Below are positions 1 through 5,418 of a DNA stretch of 5,418 nucleotides, one piece after another. The first letter of the stretch is position 1. Each line of letters starts with the position of its first letter. This stretch comes from JBECKQ01 sp040235375 (GTDB lineage: Bacteria > Planctomycetota > Phycisphaerae > UBA1845), in NCBI GenBank assembly GCA_040235375.1, contig JBECKQ010000405.1:1-5418 (forward strand), given 5' to 3'. Below the pieces are notes generated by a model. It was given only the letters and a program-made list of their open reading frames with translations. It did not search any database and had not been told where the DNA came from. A program made the position numbers and the translations under genes.

Positions 1-2
1 TG

Positions 3-59
3 ACGACACCCGAGGTCGCGGCGCTCGTCGAGCGCCGCTGGTCGGAATATGGGTTGTGA
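3..59 (+). CDS. C-terminal end of an upstream gene (partial, unidentified)
   Basis: The frame starting at base 3 is open from the window edge to a TGA at 57-59 and encodes 18 residues, TTPEVAALVERRWSEYGL. Nearly every third codon position is G or C, as in the confirmed genes downstream, and the peptide looks like an amphipathic closing helix. Of the other two plus frames, one begins with a stop and the other runs into the binding-protein frame. I therefore infer that this is the real end of a gene lying to the left. The fragment is too short to assign a family or function. Its stop overlaps the GTG at 56 that could open the next frame (GTGA), but I doubt that GTG is the true start. Confidence 0.5.
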   Translation, partial: TTPEVAALVERRWSEYGL

Positions 60-1912
60 GCTCGCCACCTTCACTGACTCCTTGCGCGATTACGCGTCTG
101 ATCAACGTGCGCGGCGACCGCGTCCGAGCCGCGACCGTAAGGGAGCGGACGTCCGCGATACCTCCGCCACACGCAGCTTCGTATCCTGATGTACGTCGCG
201 GCTGGCGTTGGCTCGCGGCGTGCAGCGTCTTGTGCATGGCCGGTTTGGCGCTGGGCGGCGCGGAAGCGGCGCCATATGAGGAGGCGCTCGCCAACCCGCC
301 GTCGCTGTTTGAGAAGATGCCCGCGGATCGCGCCGGCGTCGATACGAACGCGACACTCGTCCGCCGGCTCAAGGCTGAACCCACCTCCCTGAATCCCCTG
401 CTGATGTTCACGGCGATTGATGCCGAGTTCGACTACCTGCTGTGGGCGCGGCCGTTCGTGATCGACGCAAACATGGAGTGGGCGTTGAATCCGGACATGG
501 CCGCCGGCTACCAGGAGTCGGGCGATCACCTGGAAGCACGTTTGACGCTGAGTCCCAGGCTGAAGTGGCACGATGGCCAGCCGTTCACCGCGGATGACAT
601 CGTCTTCAGTTATCAGATGCTGACCAGCGAGCACGTGACCGCGCGCCGGGCGGCGACGGAGATCGATCAACTCGCCGACTGCCGCGCGATTGGCACGGAC
701 ACCGTGGTGTACCGCTTCAAGCGGGCCCTGCCGACGAACAAGTGGGCCGTCGATTTTCCGATCATCCCGCGGCACCTGTACGAGCCCAGGCTCGCCGAAG
801 ACCCGACGCTGCAGCGCAGCGACGTCCACCTCTACAACCGGAAGGCGATTGGAAACGGGCCGTACCGCCTGGTGGACTGGATCGGCGGGCAGCGTCTGGT
901 GCTCGAACGCTGGGACGACTGCACCGGCCGCAAGCCGGCGTTCAAGCGGATCGTGTTCGAGATCGTACCGGACAACAACGCCGCGCTGCTCGCGTTCGAA
1001 GCCGGCGATCTCGGCGAAACGGAGCTGACGCCGCGGCAGTTCGCCCGGGATACGGACTCGCAACGTTTCGCTGAGGTCGGCGTGAAGGGCAAGGGCGAAC
1101 AGTGGACGACGTACTACATCGGCTGGAACGTCAGCGGTTCCGTGCCGTTTCTCGCGGACGCACAGGTCCGGCAGGCGCTGGGTCACGCGCTGAACGTGCC
1201 GAGCATTATCAACCGCGTGTTCTTCGGGCTCTTCACGCCGAGCACTGCGGTGTTTCCCAGGGGCTCCTGGGCGTGCCCGCCGGACTTGCAGCCGTACTCG
1301 TTCGATCTCAACGAGGCGACCCGGCTGCTGGACGCCGCCGGCTGGACGACCGACCCGAACGATGGGTGGCGGTACAAAACGATCGCCCCGAACGGGGGCG
1401 AGCCGCAGCGCCTGCGCGCCGGCTTCACGCTGAACATCGTGCAAGGCTCGCAGACGTCGCCGGTCGTGGCGTCGATCTTTCAGAAGGACCTGCGCCGGCT
1501 CGGCGTTCAGATGCAGTGGCGAGTGCTCGAGTGGTCGGTGTTCAACGAGCGGAACTTCAAGCACGAGTTCGAGGCCTACCTGTCGGCGTGGACGCCCGGC
1601 CCCGAGCCGGACGAAGCCCGCAACCTGTTCCACAGCACATCGCGCGCGGGCGGGCGGAACTACGTCGGATACGCGAACGAGAAGGTGGACAGCCTGTTTG
1701 ACGAGGCTCGGCAATCGCTGTCGCGCGAAAAACGCCAGGCGTGCTACCACGAGATTGCGCGCATTATCCATGACGACGCTCCCTACACCTTCATCGTTCA
1801 TGCGCAGACGCTGTGGGCGTTCGACAAGAAGCTTCGGGGCGTCGCGTACAGCCCGCGCGGTCCGGTGAACTTCTTCCCGGGTGTGCTCGACTGGTGGCAG
1901 GCGGCGAAGTGA
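56..1912 (+). CDS. ABC transporter substrate-binding protein, family 5 (peptide/opine/nickel type)
   Basis: This is an exported solute-binding protein of the DppA/OppA family (SBP_bac_5), expected to capture a peptide-like ligand and deliver it to the permeases encoded next. With the longest frame numbered from GTG 56 (618 residues), residues 47-71 form a signal peptide: basic RRGWR, a hydrophobic core at about 52-67, and an AEA cleavage site followed by AP. Family landmarks follow in order: LKAEPTSLNPL at 105-115, WHDGQPFTADDIVFSY at 171-186, IGNGPYRL at 265-272, an A-L-L-A-F-EAGDLGE stretch near 309-321, DAQVRQALGHALN at 368-380, DLNEATRLLDAAGW at 417-430, and a C-terminal lobe ending LDWWQAAK. 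The mature length of about 547 residues suits the family. The start is uncertain. Residues 1-46 have about 61% G/C at third positions against about 81% just after, and they include translated repeat sequence. GTG 107 is the only other early in-frame start, because ATG 236 would remove the basic part of the signal peptide. The ligand cannot be read from the sequence. Confidence 0.9.
   Translation: MSSPPSLTPCAITRLINVRGDRVRAATVRERTSAIPPPHAASYPDVRRGWRWLAACSVLCMAGLALGGAEAAPYEEALANPPSLFEKMPADRAGVDTNATLVRRLKAEPTSLNPLLMFTAIDAEFDYLLWARPFVIDANMEWALNPDMAAGYQESGDHLEARLTLSPRLKWHDGQPFTADDIVFSYQMLTSEHVTARRAATEIDQLADCRAIGTDTVVYRFKRALPTNKWAVDFPIIPRHLYEPRLAEDPTLQRSDVHLYNRKAIGNGPYRLVDWIGGQRLVLERWDDCTGRKPAFKRIVFEIVPDNNAALLAFEAGDLGETELTPRQFARDTDSQRFAEVGVKGKGEQWTTYYIGWNVSGSVPFLADAQVRQALGHALNVPSIINRVFFGLFTPSTAVFPRGSWACPPDLQPYSFDLNEATRLLDAAGWTTDPNDGWRYKTIAPNGGEPQRLRAGFTLNIVQGSQTSPVVASIFQKDLRRLGVQMQWRVLEWSVFNERNFKHEFEAYLSAWTPGPEPDEARNLFHSTSRAGGRNYVGYANEKVDSLFDEARQSLSREKRQACYHEIARIIHDDAPYTFIVHAQTLWAFDKKLRGVAYSPRGPVNFFPGVLDWWQAAK
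128..151 (+). repeat. Dispersed 24-base repeat, copy 1
   Basis: These 24 bases are the exact reverse complement of 1975-1998 (core gcgaccgtaagggagcgg). The copy overlaps a perfect 12-base palindrome, gcggacgtccgc, at 145-156. It lies between the upstream gene end and the signal-peptide coding part of the binding-protein gene, in a stretch with weak coding character. From memory, this unit recurs in intergenic DNA of planctomycete-like genomes, where its translation gives spurious peptides such as PYGRGSD. That recollection was not checked here. The match to the second copy is directly visible. Confidence 0.8.
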
Positions 1913-1974
1913 CGCTCCGGCGTGCGGCCGCCTGAATCAGCGTGCGCCATCGACAGCGGGCACGGTGCCGCAGG

Positions 1975-1998
1975 CGTCCGCTCCCTTACGGTCGCGGC
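1975..1998 (-). repeat. Dispersed 24-base repeat, copy 2 (inverted relative to copy 1)
   Basis: This stretch (core ctcccttacggtcgcgg) is identical over 24 bases to the reverse complement of 128-151. It lies in the 134-base gap between the binding-protein gene and the first permease gene. Just upstream, at 1959-1969, is the short dyad ggcac-g-gtgcc. No poly-T tract follows, so nothing marks it as an intrinsic terminator. It may still fold with its surroundings in the mRNA and make binding-protein and permease expression differ, but that is inference. Confidence 0.8.
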
Positions 1999-2034
1999 AT
2001 CTGATGGCAGCGCGTCGTCGCGCAAGTCACTTGC

Positions 2035-2041
2035 AGAGGGG
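2035..2041 (+). promoter_or_regulatory. Ribosome-binding site of permease 1
   Basis: The purine-rich AGAGGGG ends five bases before ATG 2047, a good Shine-Dalgarno match and spacing. It fixes the permease start and is the clearest ribosome-binding site in the window. This fits independent translation after the preceding non-coding gap. Confidence 0.7.
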
Positions 2042-2046
2042 CGGGC

Positions 2047-3021
2047 ATGGCCGTCTGTATCCTGCGCCGATTCCTGTTGTGCGTGCCGACCTTCCTGGGC
2101 ATCACCTTCGTCACGTTTGCCGTGATTCACCTGGCGCCCGGTAATCCTGCGGCCGCGGCGGCGGGCGCCGGCGAGGCCCGCATGACCGCGGGACAATACG
2201 AGCGCCTGCGGGAGCAGTATCACCTCGATGAGCCGGTCCATCGGCAGTACGTGCACTGGCTGGCCAGCCTGGTGCGATGGGATCTCGGGCTTTCGTTCCG
2301 CGACGGCCGGCCGGTGGCGGAGAAAATCGGCGAGCGCTTCTGGCCGACGCTCATTCTGACGGTGTCGGCGATCGCCGTATCACTGGTGGTGTCGATTCCC
2401 CTGGGCGTTCACGCCGCGCGACGTGCCGGCGGCTGGTTCGATCGGATCGTTGCGGGCACGTCCTTCGGTCTGTACGCGGTGCCGCGCTACGTGATGGGGA
2501 TGCTGTTGATCGTTCTGGTTGGTGTGCGGCTCGACTGGTTCCCCTTCGTCGGGCTTACCTCACGCAACCATGCCGAGCTTGGGTCGGCCGCCCAAATCGG
2601 TGACGTGGTCTGGCACTCCATCCTCATCGGCGCGTGTTTTGCGTATCCCTTGATCGCGTATCTCACCCGGTTTCTGCGCGACAACCTCGTCGAAGTGTTG
2701 AGCAGCGATTTCATTACGGCCGCCCGGGCCCGGGGCTTGAGCGAACGGCGGATCGCCTATTGCCACGCACTGCCCAATGCAATGCTGCCCATGCTGACGC
2801 TGCTCGGATTGATGCTGCCCTCGGTGATCGGCGGGGCGGTCATTCTCGAAGTGATGTTTTCCTGGCCCGGCATGGGCCGGCTGATGTTCGACGCCATCAT
2901 GCAGCGCGATTATCCCGTCGTGATGGCGCTGACGACGCTGACTGCCGTCGTCGTGCTGCTCGGCACGCTGGCGGTCGACCTGCTGTATGTAATCGCGGAC
3001 CCGCGGGTGAGGTCGGTATGA
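2047..3021 (+). CDS. dppB: ABC transporter permease 1, DppB/OppB type
   Basis: This 324-residue inner-membrane protein would form one half of the substrate channel. It opens MAVCILRRFLL with a first membrane helix at about 9-29, followed by the LAPGNP motif at 29-34 typical of DppB-type permeases. A soluble outer segment at about 40-98 includes YHLDEPVHRQYVHWL. Further helices lie near 100-122, 137-160, 188-208, 246-270 and 290-315. The cytoplasmic EAA loop that docks on the ATPase is DFITAARARGLSERRI at 221-236, followed by ALPNA. The tail VIADPRVR is the usual family ending. Length is normal. The start has a strong ribosome-binding site, and the stop overlaps the next gene by ATGA (3018-3021), implying coupled translation. 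Short stretches, such as GLTSRN followed by DVVWH and EVMFS followed by RDYPV, recall YejB, but the long YejB outer insertion is absent. The dpp name stands for the family and not for a proven dipeptide substrate. Confidence 0.93.
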   Translation: MAVCILRRFLLCVPTFLGITFVTFAVIHLAPGNPAAAAAGAGEARMTAGQYERLREQYHLDEPVHRQYVHWLASLVRWDLGLSFRDGRPVAEKIGERFWPTLILTVSAIAVSLVVSIPLGVHAARRAGGWFDRIVAGTSFGLYAVPRYVMGMLLIVLVGVRLDWFPFVGLTSRNHAELGSAAQIGDVVWHSILIGACFAYPLIAYLTRFLRDNLVEVLSSDFITAARARGLSERRIAYCHALPNAMLPMLTLLGLMLPSVIGGAVILEVMFSWPGMGRLMFDAIMQRDYPVVMALTTLTAVVVLLGTLAVDLLYVIADPRVRSV

Positions 3022-4076
3022 GCATCGCCTCGGCACACGTTGTCGAAGCCACGCTGCCACGAGCGAGCGTATTCGCCCGCAGGCGCGGCGGCCGAAGGCT
3101 GTGGACGGGCGTCGTTCTGGCGGGCGTCATCGTGGCCGTCGGCTTCTTCAGTCCGCTGCTGGCGTCCGATCAGCCGATCGTCTGCCGACACGACGGCCGC
3201 GTGCACTTTCCGGCCGTCGTCGACACGCTGCAGAAAGTGCCGCTGCTGGGCCGTGTTCTGCGGAAATCCGAGCCGTTTCGCTTTCCAGGCTTCGACGCGA
3301 AGCATGCGCTGGCGCCCGACGCGTTTGCCATCTGGCCGGTGGTGGCGTTCGGTCCGGGTGAGATGACGGATGATCTGTCGGCGGCGCCGTCGCGAGAGCA
3401 CTGGCTGGGCACGGACGAGCAGGGGCGCGACGTCTTCGCGCGCCTCGTGCATGGAGCGGCAGTGTCGGTGCGCGTCGGATTGCTGGCGACGCTGCTGGCC
3501 GGTGCCATCGGCATCACCGTGGGCGCGGCGGCGGGGTACACGGGCGGGTGGACGGATCGCGTGCTGTCGCGCGTGATCGAAGTCGTGATCTGCTTTCCGG
3601 CGTTTTTCCTGATCCTGGCCGTCATGATGTGGCTGGAGCCGAGCGTGGCGGGCGTGATCGTCGTGATTGCGCTGACGCGCTGGACGGGCGTTGCGCGGTT
3701 TGCGCGAGCGGAGTTTTTGCGGCTGAAGTCGGCGGACTTCGTGCTGGCGGCGCGGTGCGCGGGCAACTCGCCGTTGCGGATCGCCGTACGGCACATGCTT
3801 CCGTGCACGCTGGCGCCGGTGCTGGTGACGCTGACGTTCGGCGTCGCCGACGCGGTGATGATCGAGGCCGGTTTGTCGTGGCTGGGGTTCGGCGTGCCGC
3901 CCACGCAGCCGTCGTGGGGCCACCTGTTGCGCAGCGGCTACGACCAGTTGCTTTCTGCGCCGCATCTGATCTACCCGCCATGCATCGCGATCTTTGCCAC
4001 CGTGCTGGCGTGCCATTTGATCGGCGAAGGCTGGAGGCGCAGACTCGATCCCAAGGCGGAGATGGTGAGCGGATGA
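3018..4076 (+). CDS. dppC: ABC transporter permease 2, DppC type with a YejE-like outer insertion
   Basis: This is the second membrane subunit of the channel, 352 residues from ATG 3018. The frame stays open further upstream, but that part overlaps the permease 1 gene; ATG 3018 makes an ATGA overlap and has TGAGGT just before it. Residues 1-28 are a basic cytoplasmic leader and 29-49 form the first membrane helix. Residues 50-128 are an extended outer segment, followed by the family motif WLGTDEQGRDVFARLVHG (129-146). The remaining helices follow to about 335. The EAA loop lies at 240-262 (DFVLAARCAGNSPLRIAVRHMLP), with G249 conserved; C263 stands where LPN is common. GLSWLGFGVPPTQPSWG at 285-301 and LDP near the end are typical. 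Ordinary DppC proteins have roughly 30 residues between the first helix and LGTD, whereas this one has about 80. Its SDQPIVCRHDGRVHFP resembles, as I recall, the matching part of E. coli YejE. Substrate remains unknown. Confidence 0.92.
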   Translation: MSIASAHVVEATLPRASVFARRRGGRRLWTGVVLAGVIVAVGFFSPLLASDQPIVCRHDGRVHFPAVVDTLQKVPLLGRVLRKSEPFRFPGFDAKHALAPDAFAIWPVVAFGPGEMTDDLSAAPSREHWLGTDEQGRDVFARLVHGAAVSVRVGLLATLLAGAIGITVGAAAGYTGGWTDRVLSRVIEVVICFPAFFLILAVMMWLEPSVAGVIVVIALTRWTGVARFARAEFLRLKSADFVLAARCAGNSPLRIAVRHMLPCTLAPVLVTLTFGVADAVMIEAGLSWLGFGVPPTQPSWGHLLRSGYDQLLSAPHLIYPPCIAIFATVLACHLIGEGWRRRLDPKAEMVSG

Positions 4077-5182
4077 CGCAAGCGGCGATGCATCCAACAG
4101 CGGAGAACCGTCCGACCACGGACGCCGTACTCGATGTCCGCGGTTTGCGGGTTGTCTATCGCAGCAGTGATCGCGATGCGGTTGCCGTTGACGATGTCAG
4201 CTTCTCCGTCGGGCAAGGCGAGATGCTGGGCATCGTCGGCGAAAGCGGGTGCGGCAAGTCGACGATCGCCTTATCGCTGCTGGGGCTGATTCCACGGAGC
4301 GCCGCGGCGATCACCGCACGGCGCATGGCGATTCGCGAGCGCGACAGCGATCGATGGACGAACCTGCTGGGCGCGGGCGATCGGGTAATGCGAAGCGTTC
4401 GCGGGGCGCAGATCGGCCTGGTCATGCAGGAGCCGGCCGGGGCGCTGAATCCGGTACTTCCGGTGGGGCGGCAGATCGCCGAGGCGATCCGCGCGCATCG
4501 AATGGTCGGGCGGGCGGAAGCGCGAGCACTGGCGGTGCGCAGTCTTGAGGATGCGGGCCTGCCGGATGCACGTCGCTGCGGGGAGGCCTACGCGCACGAA
4601 CTGTCGGGCGGCATGCGTCAGCGGGCGTGTATCGCGATGGCGCTGGCCGTCGAGCCGGTGCTGCTGATTGCGGATGAACCGACGTCGGCATTGGATGTGA
4701 CCGTACAGGCGCAGGTGCTCGACCTGCTCGAAAGATTGCGCGACGAGAAACGGATCGGCGTCGTGCTGATCAGTCACAATCTGCCGATGGTGGCGGAGCG
4801 GGCCGATCGCGTTTGCGTGATGTATGCGGGGCGCATCGTCGAGAGCGGCCCGGCGCAGCGTGTCTTTGAGAGGCCGTCGCATCCGTACACGGAGGCGCTG
4901 ATCCGCTGCGCGCCGCGGCTCGGCGAACAGCGACGGCGCCTGGAGGCGATCCCCGGGGCGGTGGCGCCGGCCACCGACTGGCCAGTTGGCTGCCGGTTTC
5001 ATCCTCGGTGCGAACTGTCGGCGCAGATCGCTGCATCGACGGATCGGGAAGGCACGATCGTTGCTGGGCGACGCGTGCTGAGGTCGTGCACGCAGCCTCG
5101 CGCTCACGAGCCGGCCGGACCGGTGCTGGTGGAAATCGAAGAGGGACACCGCGTCGCCTGCTGGGAACGGGTGCCACGATAG
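4073..5182 (+). CDS. dppD: ABC transporter ATP-binding protein 1, DppD/OppD type
   Basis: This cytoplasmic ATPase subunit, 369 residues from ATG 4073, would power import as a pair with the ATPase that begins at 5318. ATG 4073 makes an ATGA overlap with permease 2; ATG 4088 is a possible alternative start. Motifs in order: Walker A GESGCGKST at 56-64, Q-loop VMQEP with Q119, signature LSGGMRQR at 177-184, Walker B VLLIADEP at 196-203, D-loop SALD at 205-208, and switch histidine H235 in ISHNL, where SHD is commoner. All catalytic residues are present. The C-terminal oligopeptide-transporter extension starts at HPYTEAL (270-276) and continues with VGCRFHPRC (305-313) and GHRVACW (358-364). In this family four cysteines here can hold an iron-sulfur cluster. 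C307, C313, C339 and C363 are candidates, but the gap between the second and third is about 18 residues longer than usual. A 135-base gap, not an overlap, separates it from the next ATPase. Confidence 0.95.
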   Translation: MTQAAMHPTAENRPTTDAVLDVRGLRVVYRSSDRDAVAVDDVSFSVGQGEMLGIVGESGCGKSTIALSLLGLIPRSAAAITARRMAIRERDSDRWTNLLGAGDRVMRSVRGAQIGLVMQEPAGALNPVLPVGRQIAEAIRAHRMVGRAEARALAVRSLEDAGLPDARRCGEAYAHELSGGMRQRACIAMALAVEPVLLIADEPTSALDVTVQAQVLDLLERLRDEKRIGVVLISHNLPMVAERADRVCVMYAGRIVESGPAQRVFERPSHPYTEALIRCAPRLGEQRRRLEAIPGAVAPATDWPVGCRFHPRCELSAQIAASTDREGTIVAGRRVLRSCTQPRAHEPAGPVLVEIEEGHRVACWERVPR

Positions 5183-5193
5183 GGCACTGGCGT

Positions 5194-5225
5194 TGTGGTA
5201 CGGGCTTCCGGCCCGTGATTCACGG
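5194..5225 (+). repeat. Hairpin-type dispersed repeat downstream of ATPase 1
   Basis: The core acgggcttccggcccgt at 5200-5216 forms a perfect 6-base-pair stem around a five-base loop. An overlapping dyad, ccgtga-t-tcacgg at 5213-5225, offers a second symmetry. It begins about a dozen bases after the stop codon at 5182. From memory, units of the form gtggtacgggcttcc...gcccgt are abundant, REP-like intergenic elements in planctomycete genomes. Only one copy is in this window, so repeat status rests on recollection, while the hairpin itself is visible. There is no following T run, so it is not a clear intrinsic terminator. Confidence 0.6.
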
Positions 5226-5285
5226 ACTGGATAAGTGCGCCAAAAGCGCGCCGCCCTCCGTGTGCCGCGGCTCGTGAGCAGTGCG

Positions 5286-5305
5286 GTACGTGAGCATCCA
5301 CGTAC
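5286..5305 (+). promoter_or_regulatory. Perfect inverted repeat just upstream of ATPase 2
   Basis: GTACGTG at 5286-5292 and CACGTAC at 5299-5305 are exact reverse complements around the six-base loop agcatc. As RNA this is a 7-base-pair hairpin ending 12 bases before ATG 5318 and directly abutting the alternative in-frame ATG 5306. As DNA it could be an operator for a dimeric regulator. Either role is inference; the symmetry is directly seen. Confidence 0.5.
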
Positions 5306-5306
5306 A

Positions 5307-5311
5307 TGAGG
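5307..5311 (+). promoter_or_regulatory. Probable ribosome-binding site of ATPase 2
   Basis: TGAGG lies six bases before ATG 5318 and favours that start over the in-frame ATG 5306, which has only the inverted repeat upstream. The match is short, so support is moderate. Confidence 0.45.
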
Positions 5312-5317
5312 CATTCG

Positions 5318-5418
5318 ATGAGAGTTGCTGAGAAGACACCGCACGCAGAGGCGAACACGCCACGCAATGAAGTGCTGCTCAGCGTGCGCGACCTGAGCAT
5401 CCGGTTCGACACGGCCCC
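5318..5418 (+). CDS. dppF: ABC transporter ATP-binding protein 2, DppF/OppF type (N-terminal part only)
   Basis: Only the first 33 codons are in the window, and the gene continues past the right edge. After a polar leader of about 17 residues comes EVLLSVRDLSIRFDTAP, the opening beta strand of an ABC ATPase nucleotide-binding domain, as in LLEVRDLxxxF starts of DppD and DppF proteins. No Walker motif is reached. Its place directly after a DppD-type gene makes the DppF-type partner the natural reading, since these importers use two different ATPases. ATG 5318 is preferred for its TGAGG; ATG 5306 is in frame and would add four residues. An in-frame TGA at 5291 excludes a longer protein. Unlike the two upstream gene junctions, this one has a 135-base gap with two hairpins, so its level may be set apart from the rest. 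Confidence 0.8.
   Translation, partial: MRVAEKTPHAEANTPRNEVLLSVRDLSIRFDTA

Noticed and set aside
49..189. Small open frame from ATG 49 before the binding-protein gene
   Set aside because: It has no ribosome-binding site, crosses the dispersed repeat, and overlaps the more gene-like end of the upstream frame at 3-59.
212..223. LAAC in the binding-protein signal peptide as a lipoprotein box
   Set aside because: The cysteine follows only two hydrophobic residues after the basic region, and the hydrophobic core continues beyond it to about residue 67, with an AEA cleavage site at 69-71. An ordinary secreted signal peptide fits better.
71..1801. A 576-codon open frame on the minus strand opposite the binding-protein gene
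   Set aside because: It is rich in Arg, Ala, Pro, Gln and His, with no recognisable motif. This is the usual antisense shadow of a G/C-third-position coding gene, and the plus strand encodes a clear family 5 binding protein.
2634..3017. Long upstream extension of the permease 2 frame inside the permease 1 gene
   Set aside because: The extension is Arg-rich, overlaps the permease 1 coding sequence in another frame, and lacks family similarity. The ATGA start at 3018 gives a normal protein.
3548..4072. Upstream extension of the ATPase 1 frame inside the permease 2 gene
   Set aside because: It overlaps conserved permease 2 sequence in another frame. The family homology begins just after ATG 4073.
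2910..4097. A 395-codon open frame on the minus strand opposite permease 2
   Set aside because: Its composition is extremely rich in Arg, His and Gln, without membrane or catalytic motifs. It is the mirror of the permease 2 codons.
5236..5250. Short stem gcgc-caaaa-gcgc as a transcription terminator
   Set aside because: The stem is only four base pairs and no T run follows. Such stems are expected by chance in GC-rich DNA.

Overview
The window holds most of one ABC importer operon of the peptide/opine/nickel (Dpp/Opp) class. All genes lie on the plus strand, in the order substrate-binding protein, permease 1, permease 2, ATPase 1, ATPase 2. The last gene runs off the right edge. The first 59 bases look like the tail of an unrelated or unrecognised upstream gene. 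I see no RNA gene, CRISPR array, transposase or phage gene.

The DNA is GC-rich, with strong G/C at third codon positions. Three short dispersed repeats sit in the non-coding gaps. Two are exact inverted copies of one 24-base unit, and the third is a small hairpin repeat whose core reads acgggcttccggcccgt. From memory, repeats of both types are scattered through genomes of Planctomycetota and some similar GC-rich soil or freshwater bacteria. A planctomycete-like host is therefore my best guess, but it rests on recollection and no marker gene confirms it.

Layout: 1-59, end of an upstream gene; about 60-190, probable leader with repeat copy 1, although an open frame crosses it; to 1912, the exported solute-binding protein; 1913-2046, a gap with repeat copy 2 and a clear ribosome-binding site; 2047-3021, 3018-4076 and 4073-5182, two permeases and an ATPase joined by two ATGA stop/start overlaps; 5183-5317, a gap with the hairpin repeat and a second perfect inverted repeat; from 5318, the start of the second ATPase.

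The binding protein would capture the ligand outside the cytoplasmic membrane and pass it to the heterodimeric channel formed by the two permeases. The two ATPases would drive import from the cytoplasmic side. The ligand is probably an oligopeptide or peptide-like compound, but the sequence does not settle it. Permease 2 carries an extended outer segment resembling that of YejE, the microcin C / peptide permease, and permease 1 has some Yej-like stretches. The ATPases are separate genes, not fused as in YejF.

I did not find a convincing new biological system. The points most worth checking are the inverted 24-base repeats on either side of the binding-protein gene, the doubtful start of that gene, the YejE-like insert, the stretched cysteine motif at the end of ATPase 1, and the hairpins that separate the two ATPase genes.
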